Source: Actinomycetes bacterium
Lineage (GTDB): Bacteria > Actinomycetota > Acidimicrobiia > Acidimicrobiales > Palsa-688
DNA: 6,239 bases
Reading direction: 5' to 3'
NCBI GenBank assembly: GCA_021821705.1
Contig: JAKACE010000117.1
Span: forward strand, 1-6,239
Shown: piece by piece, positions 1 to 5,426 of the stretch
Numbering within the stretch: position 1 is the first letter of the stretch
Layout: every line of letters starts with the position of its first letter
Position numbers and translations under genes: made by a program
Notes under the pieces: generated by a model
The model's input: only the letters and a program-made list of their open reading frames with translations
The model's database searches: none
What the model was told of the DNA's origin: nothing

Positions 1-1
1 A

Positions 2-3000
2 CAGGTCGTTGTGGCCTTGTTGGATTGCATCGGCCCCGGGCGTGCGCCCCTGGGACCGGTTGAGCGCTTCCTGCCCAGGTGGGCTCTGGGTTGCCCGGCT
101 CTGGGTTGCCCGGCTCTCGGTTGGCCCGTCCCTGCGCCCCGCCCAAGGTGCGGTCGCGTTGGCAGAGCGGGACCGGGTGGCTGCTATGTGAACGGCCCGG
201 GGGGCGACCGGCAGGCGGGCCGCCACCGTTTGGGCCCCGACGATCTCGGGCACCACCTCGTCGGGTCTTGCCCTGGCTCGCCCTCCCGTGGTGCCACTCG
301 CCCCGTCGAGCTGCGTTGGCAGGGACCGGCTGCGGAAGGCGGGCAGAGCGGGCGGCCCGGTTGAGGGGCCACGGGCGTCGCCGCGTTGCCCTGGGCGCAC
401 AGCTGGGGCCGGCGGCCGCGACGGGCCCGGAGGTCGCGGCGGGCCCGGCTCGTGAGCCCGGGCTGCGTTCGCGGCCCAGTCCCACGCTGTACCGGCGCGA
501 CGGGCGCGGCCAAGGGCGACCGGGCCATAGCGGCCCGAGGGTGGTGACGGCAGCGCCGCCGGGGGAGGGACGACACCGCCTGGCGGCGAGCCCGTTGCCT
601 CAGCAGGGCCCGGGACGGCGCCGGGCACAATGGCCAGACGCAGCCGCGCCGCCGACCAGGGGCGCGGCCGGGCCTCTGGCAGAGCGGCAGTCATGGCGGA
701 GGCGGCCGGTGCGCCAGGGGCGCGCGAGGCAATTGGGCCGGCTGGCGCGAAGAGACCGGCTGGCGCGAACCGGCCCGACGAGGCAGGTGGGCCGACCGGA
801 GCGAACGGGGAGCCGCCTGTGCGTCCGACCCGACCCCCGACAGGAACGGCCGGGCGCTGTCGCCCTGCGGTGGAGCGCAACCGTGCCAACATGGCTGTGC
901 GGGTGACGGCGGGAACCGCCGGTTCAACCTGTGCGGGCACGGGCCCCCTGGCGCGGGCCAGGACGGTGGTGTCTGCGCCGGCCCGGGAGCCCATAGGGGT
1001 GGCGACGCCGGCGTGGGGTCGTGGCCGGCTACCGGTGGTGGTGATGGGCGCTCCGGCTGATGCCCACGGCCGAGCCTGTGGGGCGGCAACGCCGGCACGG
1101 ATGGCCCGGTGCCTGACGGCAGTCGCCGGTGTGGGCCGTCTCCGCATGGGGCTGTTCGGCGCGCCGGGTTTTTGCCCCGGCACACCCATGGCCCGGTGCC
1201 CGAGCGCGGCCGGCGGCTTGGGACCGGCCAGGACGGCAGGTACGTAGGCCCGTCCTGGCGAGCCGGCGGCGGTGAAACCGCTGGTGCGCCCGGGCGCGTG
1301 GGCAGCGGGTAAGAGTCGCTCTCCGCGGGCTGTGGGGGAGGTCGGCCGCCTGGCGGCAGTCGCCGGGGCCAACGGTCGCGCCATGGCCGGGGCGGGCGGC
1401 CTCTCGGCAGCGCTCACTGGGCCCGCCATGCGCCGGGCGGTTCTGGCGGCGGGAAGGGGGTGTGGCCGCTCGGCGTTGGTGGCCGATGAGACTGCTCGGC
1501 GTAGCACCCGGAGTACCGGCCGGGGGGAGGCCTCCGGTCGGTAGGCAGCGGCACAGATAGCCGCAGCAGACGGCCGGGAGGCGACGAGCCGTTGCTCGTT
1601 GGCCGGGCGGCCTGACGAGGTTGGCTGGAGCGCACGCCGGAGGGCAAGCGTCCATCGGGCGACGCCAGGCGGGCGCGGGGTCGGCGCGGGCGGCCCGCTC
1701 CTGGGTGTGGTCGGACGCTCGGCGGGCCTGGTGCCGGCGGGGACCGGAGGGCGCACCGGCAACGTGACGGCGGCCAAGGGCCCGGAGCGGGCCGATGCGG
1801 GCCCGGGCCGAGGCGCACGCCCTGGCGGGCTGGGCCGAAGCCGTTCGTCGGGGGCCTCAGGTTCAGCCCGGGGTGCAAAGGACCTTGTGGCGCCGGCTGG
1901 CAGCAGGTGGGCCGTCCGAGCAACAGGCCGGGGGCCCGTCGCCGCTCGCACGCCGACCGACGCGGCAATGGCGTGAAGGCCGGGAAGGCGGCTAGGTGCA
2001 GGCGATGTCGCCGGCGACCGCCGGTCCGTGCGGACGGGCGGCCAGGCGACGGAGTCAGCGAGCTCTGCGCCCAGCCGGCGATCGCCCCTCGCGCCGTGGG
2101 CGCGGCGCACGGCTGCAGCTGCCAGGGCCGGGCGCGTTGCCGCACCCACAGGGCCCGGCCTCGGCCCGGGCCGGTGTTCGAAGGCTTCGGCCCCCGAAGC
2201 GGCGGTCCGACCCGGTGTTGGGCCCGGGAACCTTTGCCCTCTCCGGAGAGCACGAGAAGCCGTGCCGGGACCTGTAGCAGTCAAACTGCCAAAGAGGGCA
2301 GGACCTGTAGAAGTCGCAGTGCCAAAGAGGGCCGAGGTTGCCTGTCCTGGCACTAGTCGTGACAGGGGGCCGGCGTGCCGCCCCGACACTGCCCGCCCTG
2401 GCCTCGGTGCATATGGGAGTGCTGCGCCAGCAGTGGCACTCGTGTTCCCGGTGGCCGGCCGAAGCCCGGATGGGGGCCGGACCGCCGAGCGCACGGCGGT
2501 CCGCTGCGCTGCAAGCGGCGCCGATGGGGTGGCGCCACGGAGGGCAGGCCGCCGCCGTGGGCTGCCGATCGCCGCCCGCACGGCGGTGGGGCCTGCCGGT
2601 GGGTGTGGGCGTCCTGGTGCGAAGGGATGGGGGCCCATGACTGTTGCCGGTTCGGCGCCGCCGGCACTGGCCGGCAGGGCCACTGCCGGCCTTGTAGCCT
2701 GCGGCAGGGCCACTGCCGGCCTTGTAGCCTGCGGCAGGGCCACTGCCGGCCTTGTAGCCTGCGGCAGGGCCACTGCCGGCCTTGTAGCCTGCGGCAGGGC
2801 CACTGCCGGCCTTGTAGCTTGCGGCCCCGGGCCGGGACCGTGTGCGGTTGTGGCCAGTGCCGGTAAACACGCGCCTGGCTGCCGTCGTCCGGCACCAGGT
2901 GGTCGAGGCGTTGCCCGGCCGATGGCGGGGGGCGCGAGGCCGACGGTCGCAGCCCGGACGCCGGCGCGCCTGAGCAATTTGGTGCCGGACCGCAGCGGAC

Positions 3001-3760
3001 GCCCGCCGACGGCCGTGTGTGCAGGCCGGACGAACGCATCGGTCTTAGGTGCCAGGCGCGACACGACCGCCGGCCCCAGACGGGCGGCGGACGTAATGAA
3101 GGCCAAACCAGGGGCTGGTGCCGGTCCTGGTGGGGGCCGCCCGGAAGCACCTGCCCGTTCGACCGTCACCCGGTCACGGCTGCCAAGGAGCCGACCGGTA
3201 CCGGAGACCTCGGCCGGGTGGGAGACATAGGCGGGCGTGCTCGCCATTCGGCTGGGCGCGCCGGCTGGCCCGGTGGCGCGGCCGACTCGCGACTGGCTGG
3301 CACGCGATGTGACCCGAGGGAGCCCGCGTGGCGCTGGGCGCTGGATGCGGGTGGTGGGCCCGCGTAACCCGCTCATGCGCTCCCGGATCATCTGCAGGGC
3401 CTGGGCGCGCCGCTCCTCGTTCGAGACAGAGACGCTGAAGTGCGCCCGCTCGCCTGCTTCGGGTAGGTAATGGTCCGGCGGGCGGACAGGCAGGCGGGAC
3501 ACGTTCCATCCCGCCACCGGGCCTCGATGACCGGCCTGGAGGCGGCCGGCGATAGACCGCCCCACGAGCGAGACGAACTGCCCTGTCTGGGAGGCCAGCG
3601 TCCCGATCCCGGGAAGGGGTTGGGTGCTCGAGACCCGGCGCGAACGGCCCATGGCGCTGCCCCAGTGTTGGAAGCTGAAGCGCCGTGAGGCTTGCACACC
3701 CAACGGGTGGGGCGCAGAGGCCTGGCTTGGTGCCGAGGGGGCAGGGCTGTCGGGCGCCAT
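2..3760 (-). CDS. Giant Ala/Pro/Arg/Gly-rich repeat-containing protein of unknown function (3' end beyond window)
   Basis: Starting with ATG at 3760, three bases after the tube 2 stop and in its frame, every minus-strand codon down to base 2 is sense: 1,253 codons with no stop in view. I do not recognise the product. Residues 1-24 are Pro/Ala/Ser-rich. Residues 25-133 look like normal protein (RRFSFQHWGSAMGRSRRV, LASQTGQFVSLVGRSIAGR, AGWNVSRLPVRPPDHYLPEA, then a charged helix NEERRAQALQMIRERM at 114-129). From about residue 134 the sequence is low-complexity Ala/Pro/Arg/Gly/Thr/Val with about 165 Arg, 4 Lys, 2 Cys and about 45 acidic residues overall, so it is strongly basic and probably disordered. 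Repeats in frame are QATRPAVALP five times (314-363), an ALFG...TGP 11-mer twice (477-498), FAP(V/A)G three times (986-1008) and SRATQ twice (1216-1225). No signal peptide or membrane span is seen. The ribosome-binding site is weak, so reinitiation after tube 2 is likely. In eCIS loci a LysM/baseplate gene often follows tube 2, so this may be an insertion into that order. Doubt remains: composition may inflate openness, or a sequencing frameshift may hide an earlier end. Confidence 0.7.
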   Translation of the reverse strand, partial: MAPDSPAPSAPSQASAPHPLGVQASRRFSFQHWGSAMGRSRRVSSTQPLPGIGTLASQTGQFVSLVGRSIAGRLQAGHRGPVAGWNVSRLPVRPPDHYLPEAGERAHFSVSVSNEERRAQALQMIRERMSGLRGPTTRIQRPAPRGLPRVTSRASQSRVGRATGPAGAPSRMASTPAYVSHPAEVSGTGRLLGSRDRVTVERAGASGRPPPGPAPAPGLAFITSAARLGPAVVSRLAPKTDAFVRPAHTAVGGRPLRSGTKLLRRAGVRAATVGLAPPAIGRATPRPPGAGRRQPGACLPALATTAHGPGPGPQATRPAVALPQATRPAVALPQATRPAVALPQATRPAVALPQATRPAVALPASAGGAEPATVMGPHPFAPGRPHPPAGPTAVRAAIGSPRRRPALRGATPSAPLAAQRTAVRSAVRPPSGLRPATGNTSATAGAALPYAPRPGRAVSGRHAGPLSRLVPGQATSALFGTATSTGPALFGSLTATGPGTASRALRRGQRFPGPTPGRTAASGAEAFEHRPGPRPGPVGAATRPALAAAAVRRAHGARGDRRLGAELADSVAWPPVRTDRRSPATSPAPSRLPGLHAIAASVGVRAATGPRPVARTAHLLPAGATRSFAPRAEPEAPDERLRPSPPGRAPRPGPASARSGPLAAVTLPVRPPVPAGTRPAERPTTPRSGPPAPTPRPPGVARWTLALRRALQPTSSGRPANEQRLVASRPSAAAICAAAYRPEASPRPVLRVLRRAVSSATNAERPHPLPAARTARRMAGPVSAAERPPAPAMARPLAPATAARRPTSPTARGERLLPAAHAPGRTSGFTAAGSPGRAYVPAVLAGPKPPAALGHRAMGVPGQKPGAPNSPMRRRPTPATAVRHRAIRAGVAAPQARPWASAGAPITTTGSRPRPHAGVATPMGSRAGADTTVLARARGPVPAQVEPAVPAVTRTAMLARLRSTAGRQRPAVPVGGRVGRTGGSPFAPVGPPASSGRFAPAGLFAPAGPIASRAPGAPAASAMTAALPEARPRPWSAARLRLAIVPGAVPGPAEATGSPPGGVVPPPAALPSPPSGRYGPVALGRARRAGTAWDWAANAARAHEPGPPRPPGPSRPPAPAVRPGQRGDARGPSTGPPALPAFRSRSLPTQLDGASGTTGGRARARPDEVVPEIVGAQTVAARLPVAPRAVHIAATRSRSANATAPWAGRRDGPTESRATQSRATQSPPGQEALNRSQGRTPGADAIQQGHNDL
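83..112 (-). repeat. Two tandem 15-bp repeats coding for SRATQ
   Basis: The 15-base unit gctctgggttgcccg is present at 83-97 and 98-112, with a diverged third start at 113. In the giant frame this reads SRATQ SRATQ (residues 1216-1225), preceded by TE. The period is again a multiple of three. Confidence 0.8.
737..805 (-). repeat. Degenerate FAP(A/V)G repeats
   Basis: The 14-base string ccggctggcgcgaa occurs at 738-751 and 756-769, 18 bases apart, and a diverged relative lies near 791-805. In the giant frame they give FAPVG (residues 986-990), FAPAG (998-1002) and FAPAG (1004-1008). Spacing stays in multiples of three. Confidence 0.7.
2268..2333 (-). repeat. Two tandem imperfect 33-bp repeats
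   Basis: Copies 2268-2300 and 2301-2333 agree at 28 of 33 bases. In the giant frame they encode two adjacent 11-mers, ALFGTATSTGP and ALFGSLTATGP (residues 477-498). This is an older, diverged duplication than the 30-bp array. The local base composition is noticeably less GC-rich than the surroundings. Confidence 0.88.
2672..2821 (-). repeat. Five tandem 30-bp repeats coding for QATRPAVALP
   Basis: Five head-to-tail copies of a 30-base unit start at 2672, 2702, 2732, 2762 and 2792. Four are identical; the one at 2792-2821 differs by one base (position 2819), which is synonymous in the giant frame (CAA instead of CAG). Thirty is a multiple of three, so each copy adds exactly ten residues, at 314-363 of the predicted protein. 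Each unit also holds an inverted repeat on the plus strand, CGGCAG-GGCCA-CTGCCG, able to form a 6-base stem with a 5-base loop. The near identity implies recent expansion or homogenisation. Confidence 0.97.
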
Positions 3761-3763
3761 CGC

Positions 3764-4243
3764 CTAGGTACCGCTGAAGGTCTTGGACACGAACCCGTGG
3801 TGGGCTATCTCGAGCTCCTCCTGGAGGGCGTCGGTGGCGCCGGCGCTGAAGCGGGGCCCGCTCCAGCGCACCGGGAAAGCGTCCTGGATGTCCCAGGCCC
3901 GCAACCGCTTGCCATCGGTGTTGACGGCGGTTATCGCACCCGTGCTCCGGGTGATCTTGTTGCCTGCGGCGGCAAAACCGTCGCCTGAGGACTTGGCTAC
4001 CCACTGGAACAGTGCGTCGCTGTCGGTGATACCGGCCTTCATGACGATGTGCGGCCAGCTGGCGCGGCCCGGGAACTTGTGGACGAAGCCATTTTGGCCG
4101 CCCTCCTCGAACTCCTTGACCGCCACGTGCAGCTCCAAGCCACTGACCTCCTGGAAAGTCCCGATCGTGATCCCGTCCACCTCGAACAAGAACATGGGCG
4201 ATACCGGCGATATGCCCTTGAAATCGTCCATTGAAGGGCTCAT
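3764..4243 (-). CDS. eCIS inner tube protein 2 (T4 gp19-like, Afp5/Pvc5 type)
   Basis: A 159-residue tube-family protein, clearly a different branch from the first tube gene. Residues 17-36 read MFLFEVDGITIGTFQEVSGL, followed by the acidic-glycine loop EFEEGGQNGFVHKFPGR at 44-60, then IVMKAGITDSDALFQWV at 66-82 and a C-terminal EELEIAHHGF. The EEGG-N-x-FVHK-x-PGR loop and the GITDSD motif are typical of Afp5/Pvc5-like proteins, which are thought to form the terminal tube ring where tube meets baseplate or spike. I chose ATG at 4243, overlapping the upstream TGA as ATGA; a GGAGG lies 13 bases upstream, which is long, so coupling is likely. An in-frame ATG at 4264 would add seven residues (MGGGAQP), with no ribosome-binding site, and one at 4231 would shorten it by four. 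It ends with TAG at 3764-3766; after one further codon (GCG) the next reading frame opens. Confidence 0.93.
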   Translation of the reverse strand: MSPSMDDFKGISPVSPMFLFEVDGITIGTFQEVSGLELHVAVKEFEEGGQNGFVHKFPGRASWPHIVMKAGITDSDALFQWVAKSSGDGFAAAGNKITRSTGAITAVNTDGKRLRAWDIQDAFPVRWSGPRFSAGATDALQEELEIAHHGFVSKTFSGT

Positions 4244-4410
4244 TGGCTGCGCACCGCCTCCCATGCTCGTGCGTTCAAGGCCGCCACGCCCTGCACAAGA
4301 CGTGCTCTATCGGCGTGCTCCAGGTCCAAAAGGTCATCCATGGGCCAGTGCAGGTGGTAAGCGAGATAGACGATCTCCTGCCATATGGCCTCGGTGGGGT
4401 ACTGCATCAT
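4240..4410 (-). CDS. Small DUF6760-like eCIS protein
   Basis: This 56-residue gene was found by reading the strand directly. ATG at 4410 overlaps the upstream stop as ATGA, and its own TGA at 4242-4240 overlaps the next ATG in the same way. The protein begins MMQYPTEAIWQEIVYLAYHL and continues HWPMDDLLDLEHADRARLV, then a basic helix ending AWEAVRSQ. The pattern Y-P-x-(E)-x-(I)-x-x-E-(I/V)-x-Y-(I/L)-A-Y-H-x-H-W, followed by a short acidic helix and (D/E)-H-x-(D/E)-R-x-R, is what I remember of the DUF6760 family, which sits between the assembly protein and the second tube in many eCIS clusters. Its function is unknown to me. No convincing Shine-Dalgarno lies close to the ATG (a GAGGAGG is 16 bases away), so translation is probably coupled to the upstream gene. 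A second ATG directly follows the first, so the start could be one codon later. Confidence 0.85.
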   Translation of the reverse strand: MMQYPTEAIWQEIVYLAYHLHWPMDDLLDLEHADRARLVQGVAALNARAWEAVRSQ

Positions 4411-4907
4411 CGCGAGGTGCTCGGTACCTCCTCGATGGCGGCACGCCGGCCGGTCGCAGCTGGCCGTGCCGGCTCGGTTGCCACGCCATCGGGGCCCGGC
4501 TCGGCGGGCCGGTCCGGGGACGGCTGCGGGCTGGCCGCCCGGGCCTCTGCCCTCGCCGCCTCCCTCTCCATCTCCTCCTGGGCCTCGAGCATCGCCTCGA
4601 TGTCGGCAGGGGTGCCGAAATTGATGACGCCGTAGAAATCCTGGAGGTACGCGAGGTCGGCGGCGAACAGGTTCTCGATCTCGTGCGACGTGACCAGCTC
4701 GAGCGAGCCCAGGCGGCGTACCACCCGGGCCAGCACGATGATGGTCAAGCGAGGGTCGTCGGCGGAGGTGATGGTGGGGTCGCGCAGCGGCTCGAGCTCG
4801 TCACGCGCTGTCGCCAGGCGCATGACGCCCCGCTTGTGGATGTCACCGTTGCCATCGAGGTAACCCCTGGGCAGGACGAACTCGTACTCGGTCCGCAGCG
4901 CGCTCAC
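4407..4907 (-). CDS. eCIS tail-assembly-type protein (tail assembly chaperone-like)
   Basis: A 166-residue protein starting with GTG at 4907, seven bases after the tube gene. GAGG, overlapping the upstream TGA, lies five bases before the GTG. Residues 5-30 (EYEFVLPRGYLDGNG...RGVMR) followed by LATARDELEPLRDP, then TIIVLARVVRRLGSLE at 55-70 and ENLFAADLAYLQDFY at 78-92, match the conserved small protein found after the tube gene in actinobacterial eCIS loci, commonly annotated as a phage tail assembly protein and resembling Mu gp41-type tail assembly chaperones. By analogy it would escort tube or tape-measure subunits during assembly; this is inference. The last 60 residues (about 105-166) are an EAR-rich helix and then a Pro/Ala/Glu-rich, probably disordered tail, which is the variable part. 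It ends in a 4-base overlap (ATGA) with the next gene. Confidence 0.85.
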   Translation of the reverse strand: MSALRTEYEFVLPRGYLDGNGDIHKRGVMRLATARDELEPLRDPTITSADDPRLTIIVLARVVRRLGSLELVTSHEIENLFAADLAYLQDFYGVINFGTPADIEAMLEAQEEMEREAARAEARAASPQPSPDRPAEPGPDGVATEPARPAATGRRAAIEEVPSTSR

Positions 4908-4914
4908 CCACGCC

Positions 4915-5397
4915 TCACTTGGTGCGTTCCAGCTTCTCGTGCTGGATTGTGACTGTCTCGGAGATGGGGTCGTTGCCCGAGACGGTGAAGCTGTCGCTGG
5001 AGATCTTGGACGGCCAGGCGTTGTAGAAGTTCCACCGGGCGACTTCTTTGAGCGTGGAGTCGTAGATCACGACCGAGCCGTTCTTGCGCGCTGCCTCGAG
5101 GGAGCTGATCGACATCCCCTTGTCGCGGATTTGGTTGAACCACTTCCACAGCGGGTCGTTGTTGACCTCGACCGGCGCCAGCCGCTTGACGGAGAGCTCG
5201 CCCGTCCACTTGGGCTTGGAGAACGCCTTGCGCTGGGCGTACTGGCCGTTTGCCAGCTGCTGCTGGATGTCGGTGACCTCCAGCTCGACGTCGAGGCCGC
5301 TGACCTCTGAGAGCTGGCTGATGACCTCCCCGTCGATCTCGAGGAAGAAATGGTTGGCGACCAACGGGTCGCTTTTGATGACGGTTGATGCGGGCAT
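4915..5397 (-). CDS. eCIS inner tube protein 1 (T4 gp19-like, Afp1/Pvc1 type)
   Basis: This 160-residue protein has the usual length of tail tube monomers, which stack as hexameric rings into the inner tube enclosed by the sheath. Family features visible are NHFFLEIDGEVISQLSEVSG at residues 15-34 (the conserved F-x-EIDG...EVSGL element of the Phage_T4_gp19 family), KWTGELSVKRL at 63-73, NDPLWKWF at 80-87, and a C-terminal strand region WNFYNAWPSKISSD at 122-135 followed by ETVTIQHEKLER. The ATG at 5397 is preceded by a strong Shine-Dalgarno GGGAGG four bases upstream, which settles the start. It ends with TGA, whose last bases form part of the ribosome-binding site of the next gene. The position directly after the sheath and the lack of an EGG-type loop suggest the Afp1/Pvc1 class rather than Afp5. 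No signal peptide or membrane segment is present, as expected for a cytoplasmically assembled particle. Confidence 0.95.
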   Translation of the reverse strand: MPASTVIKSDPLVANHFFLEIDGEVISQLSEVSGLDVELEVTDIQQQLANGQYAQRKAFSKPKWTGELSVKRLAPVEVNNDPLWKWFNQIRDKGMSISSLEAARKNGSVVIYDSTLKEVARWNFYNAWPSKISSDSFTVSGNDPISETVTIQHEKLERTK

Positions 5398-5410
5398 ACT
5401 GCCTCCCTAT
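5398..5410 (-). promoter_or_regulatory. Ribosome-binding site of tube protein 1
   Basis: Read on the minus strand, the spacer before the ATG is atagggaggcagt. GGGAGG is a near-consensus Shine-Dalgarno with four bases between it and the ATG. It is the clearest ribosome-binding site in the window and fits the need to make tube protein in large amounts. Confidence 0.75.
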
Positions 5411-5426
5411 CTGGATTGGCCGGCGC

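Noticed and set aside
79..1247. Plus-strand open frames of 275 and 205 codons
   Set aside because: They are Arg/Gly/Ala-rich shadows overlapping each other in different frames, with no family resemblance; the minus frame explains the openness.
2672..2821. Possible CRISPR array
   Set aside because: The 30-base units abut directly with no spacers, so this is a simple tandem repeat.
1029..3150. Minus-strand frames of 208-279 codons in the other two frames (1029-1655, 1414-2253, 2055-2870, 2353-3150)
   Set aside because: They overlap one another and the giant frame, start inside it without ribosome-binding sites, and end at scattered stops. One reads the 30-bp repeat in an alternative frame, as any 3n repeat allows.
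2028..3230. Plus-strand open frame of 400 codons spanning the repeat array
   Set aside because: It is antisense to the longer, operon-linked minus-strand frame. It has no recognisable start context or domain, and it is expected as a shadow of GC-rich Ala/Pro/Arg codons.
3174..4004. Minus-strand 276-codon frame crossing the tube 2 / giant frame junction, and the 103-codon frame at 3388-3699
   Set aside because: The first runs through the well-supported tube 2 gene in another frame; the second is an off-frame reading of the N-terminal part of the giant frame. Neither shows domain features.
4400..4440. Possible programmed -1 frameshift joining the assembly protein to the DUF6760-like frame, as in phage tail chaperone pairs
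   Set aside because: The ATGA overlap does put the second gene in the -1 frame, but I see no slippery heptamer before the stop, and the small gene has its own ATG.
3783..4952. Plus-strand 389-codon open frame
   Set aside because: It lies antisense to three well-supported eCIS genes (tube 2, DUF6760-like, assembly protein) and is a complement shadow.
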